In this document: one piece after another, positions 51,305-61,574 of the stretch | How the letters are laid out: every line of letters starts with the position of its first letter | Position numbering within the stretch: the stretch's first letter is position 1 | Assembly: GCA_958298945.1 (NCBI GenBank) | Contig: OY282607.1 | Span: forward strand, 32,955,000-33,018,999 | Length of the DNA: 64,000 nucleotides | Reading direction: 5' to 3' | Source: Atherix ibis | Taxonomy: Eukaryota; Arthropoda; Insecta; Diptera; Athericidae | The notes under the pieces: generated by a model | What the model saw: the letters and a program-made list of their open reading frames with translations, nothing else | Told to the model about the DNA's origin: nothing | Databases searched by the model: none | Position numbers and translations under genes: made by a program

Positions 51305-54300
51305 CAATGGATGCACGAAGATGCCTCCTAATCATTCTAAATATGATATTATTTTTGTCAGGAAAAGTACTCTTAAAAATTTTGCAAGGTCTACCCGGTA
51401 ATTCATGTTATTGAAAAAATTAGATTTACTGTGAAGGATTATTCCTCTATACGGCATATTTCATAAAGATGAGAATGATGAGGAAACTGCAGCAAATTCC
51501 CCAACAATGAATAAAGAGTTAATTATAGTCCCATTCTTGGACTCAATGAAGGAAATTTCATGTAAATTTTTCCTGTACCGTAAAACTTTAATTTTTTAAC
51601 TAATAAACTAAAGAAGTGAAAAAAAATGTTTATTACTTCCTAGAAATAATGTTCTAATAGCTTCCAAATACTAAAATAATTCAAATAGAATTTTAATTAC
51701 AGCAGATCAATATTAAGTTTATATGAAAAATCTATGCAACCTAATAAATTTTCGAAGCACTCTCTAAAGGATAAAATTTTTATATAACATCTAATATCAT
51801 TTTTAGCAGAATATAGATATCAATAATAAAAAAAATGGACATAAAAATTACAATTAATTTTTCAATTCTGATTCAAAAATAAATTTTTTTGGAAATTTAC
51901 TGAAGCAATTTTTGCCAGAAATTAGAAGAAAATTCTGAACAAATTTATTTTTCCGTAATAAATATTCTAATAAATAAAAAAATAGTTATTTCAAAATTTT
52001 GTAATTACATTAAGAAATACCTTACAATAAAAAAATAATATATTCGTAAGATATTATTTCTAAATTGAATATTCGAACTGTTAGTTGAATTTCAAAACCA
52101 CCTCCCTTTACCCCACCAAAAAAAAACCAAACAAAATAAAAACCAACTAAACCCCGTGCTAATATTGAATTTAATTTAAAAACCAATTGAAAAAATGTTC
52201 GTATTTAGAATTTATAAACGAAGTGAAAATAATAATAATACTAATAATAATAGTAGATGGTGTATATTTGCACTGTTTTGGCAATGAATTTTGATTTTGA
52301 AATTCGATCAGTAAACAAATTTCATTTAGAGTTTGTGCAACTTTTCCGTTTCGATTATGGACGCGTAATGCCTGGATGAAAAGACTGAAATCAGTTGGGG
52401 CAAAAGGACAGCTACACGATACTATTCGAAAGTCTGCTGCCGAAGGGTCAAAGGATTTCGAATGCGCATCCAAGTTGCAGAAGAGAGAAAAAAGCACAAT
52501 TCACATAATCCTATTTGGAATGTTGGTCCAATATGAGCCTTCCACAACTAATTTACTATTCAAACATAAAATCGCCGCAGTCCATTTATATTGGTACAAA
52601 GGAGCAGGACCAAGCCAGAAATACGAAATCTACAAAACTATATTCGGAGCACATTTTCTGATTTTCAAAACAAAGTTTATTTTTATTCCTCTTTCATTTT
52701 TAGGGTGAAAATCGCTACTTTCATCCTTCGCCTATTTTATATACATATTTATACCTAACAAACCGACAAACCAAGCACAGCAATTGCCAAAAGTAAATAA
52801 ATTCGAGCAGAAATAGCAGGGCAACGAATAAATAAAGCGTGGACATACTCGTGATATACATAGTTTATGGGTCGTATAAGTTCAAAGAGAAGAAATTTTG
52901 GAGAAATTTTATCCGAAATATGTTTATGGATTTTATTTGTATGCTTACAAAACGGCCCATAAATACGCATGCAGGCAGCGATTTGTTATGTCACATTATT
53001 TTTTGTCTTCTATTCAATAACTATCCAAACAGAAATCAACTGAGAAGGGTGGAAGATGGCATTACGAGGATGAAACCTTTTTAGAAGGACTACTTAATAG
53101 AATGAATGCTATATGATACCCGTAGAAATGGCATATGACTATCGAAGAGTTCGGAATTATTATGGAATGAAACAGTTACGGAATAGATGGATATCGCCTA
53201 TTTCTGAACTATCTTCCAAGTTCTGACACTCATATTACAATATAATTCTGCTCAATGGCTTTAAACGTTTTGTAACAAATAAATCCTTTAGTAGCGCAAT
53301 GAAAACTGCAATTTCATTGTATCAGTTCAGTGAATTGCAATATTTATTGAACCAAACTATGAGAATACACAAATTGCGCTATACAAACTTTACCAAACAT
53401 TAACGTCAATGTTGAGGAAAGTCCCATATCCCTGGTATACAAGCATATGACAATGAGCAATTTCGTTGAAATTATATTGGGACCAAATTTAATATCAGAA
53501 TGTGGATTATTATTCGCGTACTTGGGATTCGGTTTCAGTTATTTTCAAATAAAAAATGTTGTCAGTTTTATGGGCTTAATGGATAATGGACAAACGACGA
53601 AACATTAACAATCCCACCGATTCCATTTGGATAGAAATTATATTTTATAGACATTTAAATTGGTTTGAATTGAAATTTATTCTATTTAATATAAATTTTA
53701 TATATACTTTTCTTTTTGCATTCCAATTTATTTTATTCGTAAGTAAACTATATTTTGTGTAGTGTTTCGTTTTCCTCAAAAAATATTCATATCAACTCTT
53801 TTCAGAACTGAAATTCTATTTGTTTTATGGTAAAATAAGAATTCGGAGAATTTTTATGGTAGAAAATATTTTTTATATAAAAGAAAATTTGAATATCATA
53901 GAGATATATAGTAGAGAATTTTTTGGATCTCTATAAATATTGAATAAGGAAAATTTTCAATGTCATATGATAAAATTCTCTCTCAACGGCATATTGTACG
54001 TAACGCGAAAATACCAAATTGAAATTTGGAGGTGGTTGACACGTACCACTCTTAGCACATTCAGCCATAATATTTTTATATCTGTTTATGGTTATACAAA
54101 TATGTATGCACATGTCTGGTGAATATATGGTTTATGTATGTACATAAAGCTATCTGCAAATTTATCTATTTTGCCTCTAAACTTTTATATCCTGTTAACT
54201 GTAGGCTTTCAAGTTTGTGATGACATGAACGTAACAACTATACATGATGACATTTTATTACGTGTTCTTTCTAGTCCGAAATGGGGAAATAAGTTGACAG

Positions 54301-55337
54301 GTTCACGTCGAAATAATGTAATTACAGTCAAACTCTTTTCGAATTAGATTTAGCAATGTACAAATTGTGAATATGTTATCAGCTCCGACATAAATAGTTT
54401 TTTTTCCAACATTCTACGACTAAGCCTCTTTAGAAGATTTTTTTCTGAATTGAATTTTTTTTCTCTTGTTTTCATTTAAAAAAATTTTAATGAACAATTT
54501 TTCTCATAATAAATGCTATCGTGTTCAAGATATAAAAATTGAATATTTACGAGAAAAACATGATAATTCTATAAGTTTTAAAAGTTTTTACCATAAATTT
54601 TAAAATAGTAATTTATGGATTAAAACTTCGAAAAGTTGTAGTTATAGTTTTTAAACATACGACGTTACATTAACAACACTACAGAATTGTTGTATATTCT
54701 CTTTATATCCTATATCTTAAATAATTAAGTAGTATATTGTTTTTTGATCTAGTTAGCTAGTAGCGTTACTCTCTTATATTTTGGCGGACGTCAAATTAAA
54801 CTCGCTTTCGAACTTAATGCAAATTATGGTGCTACCATTTTAATATACAGAATTCCTTTAGAGATTTACAATAGATCTTTTTAAACAAAAATATATTCAT
54901 ATTTGTATAATAGCATACCAGATAATATCAAAGGGCAGCAATTAGATGCTCTATTCCAGCAGCCTAAACTAAGGCCCTTGTTACCATTTCTTTAGGAGTC
55001 CGATTCGCTTGTAAAGAAAATATTCGACCTTAAAAATATGACAATATTTTCAGAGAACTTCGGCTTTCTAGAGAATATCTATTTTAGATTACTAATAAAT
55101 AGTGTTCATCAGTTAGAGCTATCTAAATCTATGTGTAGTCTACATGGTAAAAATTTGGTGTTTGGTTTTCAGGATCTGCACAACTGTGAATATACTAATG
55201 TGCAAACCAGCTTACAGGAGCATCTCCTTTAAAGATCATATCGATTAGACTTCAAATTTCAAGTGTTTTGAAAATTATTAAAAGTTGTTTACTTTTGATG
55301 GAAAGTGTATTGCATTCTTTGATATTTTTTTATAATA
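51305..55337. other. no recognised gene
   Basis: AT-rich with a less biased pocket at 52320-52640. There the minus frame 52171-52497 reads CNLDAHSKSFDPSAADFRIV and SCSCPFAPTDFSLF, which looks protein-like but matches nothing I know and shows no clear splice sites. An (AAT)n microsatellite is at 52229-52254. Elsewhere nothing is recognised. Confidence 0.4.
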
Positions 55338-55341
55338 TTAG

Positions 55342-56396
55342 TTAGTCGGAAAAGTTCATGGCGTTTTTTGAGAAAAATAATACGTTGAAATCAGAGTGTT
55401 CAAATCAATTTATTCAAACCAAAAATTCTCTATTATTATCGATAATATTTGGCCATTTTTTGAGCAAGGCGTATATGCTATCAGTATGGAATTTCTGTGG
55501 TTTATGGCGTAAAAACTGAATCAAGTGGTTTTCACAGGCCTTTCTTGAAGCCAGATTGGTTACATTAAGAGAATTTTGCAGAGGTCAGAACATATAGAAA
55601 TCAAAAGGAGGTATATTTGGGTTATATGGTAGATACATCAAAACTTCCCAGTTAACCTCCCTTAATTTTTGGCGAGTGATCAAAAATGTGAGTATCGAAC
55701 GTTATCGTGGTAGAATAGAACGCTTTCTATTGTCAATTTGGACCCTTTTATCTTAATCGTTTGGCGTAATCTGTTGAGCTACTATACTTTCAAGTATAGT
55801 ACCAAGTTAAAAGTTTAACCGAACGGTAGCAGTTCATAATGAACAATTCTCTTCCAGTCTCACTATATACACAGCATAACCTTATTGGCCGTTAATCCTA
55901 TCCATGATCTCTTTCGACTGATATTCTAGTATTTTACACATTTTTCATCGCTACTTATAATTTGCTTCACAAATGGCTCGATTTCATTGCGCTTCAACAG
56001 CGTATTGCAGCTGTTAAGTCGGCCCATCGAGTTTCGTTTTAGAACCCATACTTTCGCAAACGGTATAAAACTATTTGGTAATGAATTTTTAATTGATACG
56101 ATATGTCATGGCTTCTGATATGCCGGTCTTATTCACTTTTTTCGAGAACGATAGCAAGTAAACTATTTGCGTACATTTGATGCAACATTATAAGCACCAC
56201 AATTTTATTTAAAAGTCTCCGATACGTTGTCTTCTTTGTCGTAGTGTTATTGCAAAATATAGTAAATTTTCTTTTTATTCTGTTTTTTAATAGAAACTGT
56301 TTTTAACTAAAAAACCTTAAAGTGCCACCTTTAAAATGCTTGTCTATTATTATCATAATGTGACTGGTGGTTACTGAGTTATTTTTTTTCGACTAA
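55342..56396 (-). pseudogene. mariner transposase relic, cecropia-like, with probable ends
   Basis: The left boundary on the plus strand starts TTAGTCGGAAAAGTTCATGG, a mariner-type terminal repeat (the 3' end of this minus-strand element). A weak partner TTTTTCGACTAA ends at 56396. Minus-strand frames, from 56190 down: LLKRNEIEPFVKQIISSDEK (first Asp kept in SDE), ISRKRSW, GLTANKVMLCVY, IVHYELLPFG, LNRLRQTIK, VLFYHDNVRYSHF (second Asp kept), a degraded YxPDxxPxDFxxF region near 55620, NVTNLASRKACENHLIQFL, HKPQKFHTDSIYALLKKW. The order and wording match cecropia-type mariners. Many stops and frameshifts. At about 1.05 kb it is shorter than a full element, with the N-terminal part poorly preserved. 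Confidence 0.85.
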
Positions 56397-56399
56397 AAG

Positions 56400-56850
56400 A
56401 CGTTCAAATAAAAAGTTAAAAAGATGATCCGATGAAAATATCGCGACCGTACAGGTCAGTAATGAGACATCGTTCTGCACAGTTGGGAAACCCTTTCTTT
56501 CTATTTTGAAGATATACCCGTACAAAATTCAATTGAGCCAACAACTGTTGCAAGCCAATAAGCCCCGACTTTGTCACTCAAATGGCCGAGAATGTCCGTT
56601 CTACGGCACTAAAGCCCACAAATTATTGAAGAGGTACTTCTTCACGACCAACAAGTTACTGTGTGGGTTAGTATTTATGCTGATTTGGTCAAAGGACCGG
56701 TTTTTTTACTCTAGATGAACTTGAATTCAAAATTCATCAAGAAATAGCCTCCATATTGACCGAAACACTTCGAAATATAATGGAAAATACCAAAAAACGC
56801 ACAAATATCATATGTAAGAAGTAATCACAACAATTTTTCTTGAACCGAAT
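56400..56850 (+). pseudogene. Tc1/mariner transposase relic, PPRSCDLTP type
   Basis: The plus strand reads VMRHRSAQLGNPF, then KIYPYKIQLSQQLLQANKPR, later LHDQQVTVWVSIYADLVKG with PVFF, and near the end ASILTETLRNIMENTKKR. These align with the blocks RHRSQQLGxSxxSxxRIL, LHPYKIQLTQEL, LHPxKVTVWCAxWxGGIIGPYFF and LExVxxNxxxR of the transposase group represented at 16040-16740. The segment with SDEAHF and the WPPRSCDLTP block have been deleted, so only the two ends of the protein remain. It lies directly next to the end of the 55.3-56.4 kb mariner. Confidence 0.7.
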
Positions 56851-56854
56851 TATA

Positions 56855-58190
56855 TGATTTTTTTTATCACAAAAATGGTGAATAATATTATACAATTAAA
56901 AGTAGCTAAACAATCACAAGTCATTTTGCTAGAAAATTTTTACGTACAAAATTTATAATACGCTCATCTCTAAGAATCTATTAAATTCCAACTTTTGAGG
57001 AATTTAAAAAAAAGCGAATTCTTGTAAATCAATATGAAACCAGTTAATATATTAAGGACTTTATTTGAAGAAAAAAAAAACAGAGAATAATAAAGTAGCT
57101 TTACATAAAAGGACAGTTTGATTCAATATAAATTAAAGGTTCACAACACTTTTATGAGCCTGAGAAATTTATAATTTTTTGTGTAATCTACACAAAAAAT
57201 TATAAATATATTTCACAAAATTATTCTCATACGTGGAAAATTACAATTTAAAGTGAGACTTTTTCAATAGCAGCAGTAGCGATGAATTTTTCAAAAGGTG
57301 TTAATTTCGTTAAAGCAACACAAGCTTCGAAATAATGGAAATATGTTAAAAATTAAACAAAACACCATCAAACCATTCTGATATAATTAACTTTTTTGGA
57401 TGAATACTGATTAAATGCATGTTATACGAGAAGAGTTACGGGTTGTATTGTAGTACCTGCTGGATTGTTTAGATTGGATCAAAGGGAGAAAATGATTCCA
57501 TACAAAATGCTCAACATAACACTTCAAACAATTAGTTCCAACAAAAAGTCAAAACATAATTAAATATATCAGATGAAAGATAAAAGTTTGAAATTTTCGA
57601 GAAAAACCGAAGCACTGAGGCTTCAAATTTCACTGCTTCAACTTTTCAACTTCTGGCAGTTTTTTACCTTTAGTGAAATGAGAGTGCTTTTAAAAGAAAA
57701 TGTTAACTGAAAATCATAAATGGAAACACAAAAAAGTCAACACGGAAATGTAGAAAATTCCATAAATAAAAGAAGGGTTTCCAAACACGCAAAGTATTCT
57801 AGTAGAAGTAATGAATTGCTACAAGGGCAGTAAGGTTTTGAGCATTGTTAGATAAAATAATTTTCAAATTAATAATTAACTTTAACTTTAAATAAAATTT
57901 ATAAAAATTATATTGACCTTAATTAATATTTTTTTGACGTTTGCATAACCAAAAATTACGTTTTTCTAAAAAGTATTACTCAACAAAATTTTTTACACAA
58001 TTTTTATGTACCACTTCTATGAAATAACTACTTTTATATATTTTTATTAATTTTTATAAAATTTTAAATGTTATTTTAGAAATTTTTCATTTTTTATCTA
58101 AAAAAACTTAATTGTATTTAATATAAGCTTTTGAACTTTTAATCAGTGCACATTGTCAGCAATTTCGTACAACAACATACATTTTTCCTT
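56855..58190. other. AT-rich stretch, no recognised gene
   Basis: No readable protein. Holds the 57167-57207 hairpin. The end of the stretch (58130-58190) is probably the leader of the mariner that follows. Confidence 0.5.
57167..57207. repeat. perfect 19-bp inverted repeat, 3-nt spacer
   Basis: Arms 57167-57185 (ATTTATAATTTTTTGTGTA) and 57189-57207 are exact reverse complements around ATC. AT-rich, so less striking than the others, but a 19-bp perfect stem is still unlikely by chance. Confidence 0.9.
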
Positions 58191-58192
58191 TG

Positions 58193-59152
58193 GCCGAATC
58201 GCATCGAATGCTAATGGAGGCCTATGGTGACAGTGCTTTATCGGAAACAACGTTTCGCAATTTTGACTTGTGAGACAACAAGCGCCAAAATCGACCTAGG
58301 AAGGTTGAGGGCCATCAATTGGAGGCTCTTTTGAACGACGACGATACCCCATCACAAAAAATGCTAGCGGAGCAATTGGGTGTTGCTCAACCAGCCATTT
58401 TCATGCATCTGCGTGCCATGGGGAAGATTGAAAAGATCGGAAAATGGGTGCCGCATAATTTGAACGATAGACAGATGGAGCGACGCCAAAACACATGCGA
58501 ATTCTTGCTCGCCAGACAAAAAGGAAATTCGTTCCTGCATCGGATTGTGACAGGCGATGAAAAGTGGATATATTTTGAGAATCCTAAACGAAAGAAATTG
58601 TGGGTTGATCCCGGCAAACCATCAACATCTTCCCCAAGACCAAATCGCTTCGTACGGAAAACGATGCTGTGCGTTTGGTGGGATCAGTAGGGTAACGTCT
58701 ACTATGAGATGTTGAAAGCTGGTGAAACTGTCAATTCCCACCGCTTCCATCAATAACTGATCAAATTGTATCGTGCTCTACGTGAAAAAAGGACGGATAA
58801 TCAACAAAGCCATGACAAGCTAATTTGCCTCCACGACAACGCACCATCGCACACGTCAAAAATGGTCCGAAACTACTTGGAGACACTCAACTGGGAGGTC
58901 CTACCCCACCCGTTTATTCACCAGATAATAAACTACTTGGAGACACTCAACTGGGTGGTAGTCGGAAGGGGTGAATAAACGGGTGGAATAAACCCCACCC
59001 GTTTATTCACCCCTTCCGACTACCACCTGTTTTTGTCGATGGGCCACGCGTTTGCTGAGCAGCACTTTGATTCTTCTGAAGACGTCCGAAAATGGCTTGA
59101 TGAGTGGTTTGAAAATGGCTTGATGAGAGAAGGCATTTTTTTGGCGTGGTAT
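58193..59152 (+). pseudogene. mariner transposase relic, irritans-like
   Basis: The frame opens at 58193 as AESHRMLMEAYGDSALSETT; a short internal loss and a TGA near 58270 follow. Then NRPRKVEGHQLEALLNDDDT, AEQLGVAQPAIFMHLRAMGK, WVPHNLNDRQMERR, LHRIVTGDEKWIYF (first Asp), KTMLCVWWDQ, TAG at 58688, VYYEMLKAGETVNSHRFHQ, a TAA, LYRALREKR, ICLHDNAPSHTSKMV (second Asp), YLETLNWEVLPHPF. The third-Asp block PSDYHLFLSMGHAFAEQHF survives after a complex duplication (58870-59027). The C-terminus KWLDEWF is locally duplicated and ends in GIH near 59152, where jockey-like sequence of opposite strand begins. The usual last 30 or so residues and 3' terminal repeat are missing. Confidence 0.92.
58870..59027. 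repeat. compound direct and inverted duplication, 33-bp arms
   Basis: A 26-bp block (AAACTACTTGGAGACACTCA...) occurs at 58870-58895 and again at 58930-58955. Immediately after the second copy, 58954-58986 is the exact reverse complement of 58995-59027 (33 bp, starting CCACCCGTTTATTCACCCCT) with an 8-nt spacer. The core CCCACCCGTTTATTCACC thus appears twice direct (near 58905 and 58994) and once inverted. It disrupts the mariner frame just before the third catalytic Asp. Confidence 0.95.
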
Positions 59153-59839
59153 CCACAAAAAATTTGTTCTTTAATGTCAGTTTTGATCGGTTGTCCAGTA
59201 GTAGTCTAAGAAGTGATCAGTTACGTCTATTAAGTTCAAGTCTTTTTAATATCGTATATGGGTTCCAAGTAAGTCGTTTTTCTTGGTTTAGTCCAGGTAG
59301 CGTTCTATTTTTTATGGAATGCTGTCGCCATTAAGATATATGGGGATGTATGGATTTTCGCATTTACTTTTACTCTTCACCTCGTAAGCCAGTCTTAAAT
59401 TTTTTTGATTTGAGATTGTAAGATACTAGAACTTATTTTAATATTTGAGTGGCAAGCCAGAATAGCGGTATCATTAGCATAGATAGTGGTTATAGTTTTG
59501 GGATTAGTCCTGATATTAAAGATATAAATATTTTTATAGTAGTAGACCAATGATACTTTCTTGAGAAACTCCAGCTCATGATATGGGACATTTCAGAATA
59601 ATCAGTATTAACTGTTAGTTGGAAATGACGTTGGAAGAGATAGGATTTGGAAATAAGGAAGTATACGAGTATAGAGGGAAGGAAGCTCTTGAGTTTCCAG
59701 AGCAGTCGGGGGTACCACACTCGATCAAAGGCATGCAATATATCTAGGAACGCACCTGGATAGTACTCTTTTCCTTCAAGAGAGGACGCAATTTTATCAA
59801 CCACAAGATAACATTATTAGTTGTCGTTTAGAAGGATAT

Positions 59840-59854
59840 GTTGGCCAGTATGTT
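59840..59854. repeat. target-site duplication, left copy
   Basis: GTTGGCCAGTATGTT, identical to 60933-60947. It brackets the R1-clade insertion. The last two T could belong to the poly(T) tract, so the true duplication is 13-15 bp. Confidence 0.93.
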
Positions 59855-60932
59855 TTTTTTTTTTTCCGTTTAGATTAATGAGGTACAGGGGGAAACCTTC
59901 AAAAGGTACTCGTCTGGAAGTTATCTGCCAGGTGAGTTATGCGGGATTTTTATCTCGCTAAAACCTAACCTGCACCTCTGATCTTGCTCCCGGAACGATG
60001 GTTCCCCGGCGGCACTCTTTGTAAATACTACTTCGCCGGGGCGTTCTTGTCTGATGCTACTGCTGCCCCGATGTTATGATGCCTCGCGGCCTATTCTTCG
60101 TACGTTGTGTGGAGATCCTTGATAATGGATTCCGCGTACTCTGCAATTCTGTTCCAAGCCGATTGGCTCTTCAGCATGCACTCCACTATATTTTCTGGAC
60201 TGATGGGACGCTCCAGATTTCTCTCCAGCTCCACCCGCGTCTCCTCATAGAGGGGGCACTGGAAGAACACGTGTTCTGCGTCTTCGATCACATCGCGGCA
60301 ATGATGACAGTTTGGGGAGTCAGTTTTCTTGAATCTGTGCAAGTATGCCCGAAAGCATCCATGCGCAGTCAAGAGTTGGGTGATGTAATACCCGACTTCC
60401 CCGTGCAGGCGAGTGACCCATTTGGTAACATGTGGTATCAGCCGATGAGTCCACCGACCCTTCGTCGAGTTGTCCCATCTCTCTTGCCAGAGGCGAAGGC
60501 TCTCGGGTCTCTCCTCTTCACAGAGGACCTTTCGCCGCTCTTCCTTCTTCCTACGATGTTGGCGTTCCCGCTCTCCTGCCAGAATGTCGATGGGTGGGCA
60601 TGATGCCACGATGTTGACCGCATCGTGCGATACCGTTCGGTATGCTGACGCCACTCTGATCGCTGAGAGTCGCTGGACTGATGTCATTGTCTTGCGGTAT
60701 GTTGTAAGCTCTAGCGACTTCGCCCACACTGGTGCTCCATATAGCAGGACGGAGGTAACCACAGTTGCCAGTAGTCGCCTTCGGATTTGCCTGGGGCCTC
60801 CAATATTGGGCATTATCCGCGAAAGTGCGCCCTGTACTGCTGATGCCTTCCTGCTGACGCTGGAGATGTGCTCCTTGTAGTTGAGTCTGGCATCCAAGAC
60901 CACTCCTAGATACCGGATGTAGGGTAGCGACC
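59853..60932 (-). mobile_element. R1-clade retrotransposon insertion, 5'-truncated
   Basis: About 1,080 bp of a non-LTR element on the minus strand, nested in the jockey-like copy. The 3' end is marked by 13 T on the plus strand (59853-59865), i.e. a poly(A) tail. The 5' end stops abruptly inside the RT reading frame at 60932. Both ends are flanked by the same 15-bp sequence, proving insertion by target-primed reverse transcription. The 3' untranslated region covers 59866-60090. Base composition is distinctly less AT-rich than the surroundings. Confidence 0.95.
60091..60932 (-). CDS. R1-clade ORF2 C-terminus, open but 5'-truncated
   Basis: An uninterrupted frame of 280 codons from the insertion boundary (60932) to TAG at 60091-60093. 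It begins RSLPYIRYLGVVLDARLNY, the block after the RT palm. TSVLLYGAPVWAKSLE is the R1-type thumb motif YGAPIWA; RTVSHDAV and PPIDILAGERERQHRRKK follow. Near the end, NCHHCRDVIEDAEHVFFQCP is the C-terminal CCHC zinc-binding motif of R1-clade elements (Cys-x2-Cys-x8-His-x4-Cys spacing). The endonuclease and the polymerase active site are absent, so it makes no functional enzyme and probably has no start codon or promoter. The lack of stops implies a recent insertion. Full-length copies should exist elsewhere in this genome. Confidence 0.92.
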
Positions 60933-60947
60933 GTTGGCCAGTATGTT
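60933..60947. repeat. target-site duplication, right copy
   Basis: GTTGGCCAGTATGTT, the partner of 59840-59854. Read on the minus strand it lies in the jockey endonuclease sequence encoding PTYWPT, so the insertion site within the older element is known exactly. Confidence 0.93.
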
Positions 60948-61500
60948 GGAGCTGAATTATTTGTAGGTTTGTTTAGGATAGTACCTTTAAGGGTGTCACT
61001 CATCGAGGATTACTAACGCGGCAACCCCATTGAGGGTGGCTTAGTATTACAGTCACCACCCACAAGGAATGATGTGTCTTGTTACGGGAAGAAGGATTTA
61101 AATTTGGAAGCTCTGATGACTTTTTCGGAAAGACAGCATACAGATGCTACATTTAGGTTTAATTGGGAGGTAGTCATTGTAACAACTGTATATTTCAGGG
61201 ATTCGGAGGCGAAATTGGATGGGAAGTAATATTTGATAAGGATAGCTGCTCCACCATACGCAGTATTGTCAGGTTGGTCTGTTGTGTATGTATCGTAGTC
61301 TCGTATAGTAAAGTACGATCCTGAGGTAAAGTGCTATAAGTATTAAGTCAATATATTTATTGTAGAGTAGTATGTCTCTTTTGATTGGAGAGGAAATTTG
61401 TAGTGGAAGATGGCATTTATTTTGGTGCAATTGACGCAACACGCATTCAAATATTTGCAAGGGGTGTTAGTAGTTTTTAAATCTCTTGGATTAGGGTTCT
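60948..61500 (-). pseudogene. jockey-like endonuclease domain of copy 2
   Basis: Start of ORF2. From 61460 down: pieces of the first motif (HQNKCHLPLQISSPIKRDIL, degraded), FTSGSYFTIRDYDTYTTDQP (compare HFTxxSYFxIxGYxxY), DNTAYGGAAILIKYYFPSNF (compare GGGTAVLIK), KYTVVTMTTSQLNLNVASVC, then FLVGGDCNTKPPSMGLPR (compare GGDYNAKHxxWGSR, the AP-endonuclease catalytic GDxNA block, with the next residues altered), and APTYWP at the R1 insertion point. Frameshifts and stops are present. This domain would nick target DNA for retrotransposition. Confidence 0.82.
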
Positions 61501-61572
61501 TGTAAATAAAATTTTAACAACTATCCAAGAACCCTAATCCGAATCTCTTGGATTAGGGTTCTTGGATAGTTG
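61480..61572. repeat. compound direct and inverted duplication, 23-bp arms
   Basis: AATCTCTTGGATTAGGGTTC plus three bases occurs at 61480-61502 and again at 61542-61564. In between, 61518-61540 is the exact reverse complement of 61550-61572 (23 bp, spacer of 9 nt). It lies at the junction of ORF1 and ORF2 of the jockey-like copy. Same architecture as 58870-59027. Confidence 0.94.
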
Positions 61573-61574
61573 CC

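Noticed and set aside
59146..59334. Plus-strand frame with NVSFDRLSSSSLRSDQLRLL, and its look-alike on the minus strand at 45917-46123
   Set aside because: Both are antisense translations of the same jockey-like C-terminal region. Their similarity reflects the shared element, not a protein family.
60076..60603. 175-codon plus-strand open frame
   Set aside because: It is the antisense shadow of the R1-clade reading frame, whose minus strand has clear RT-thumb and zinc-binding motifs.
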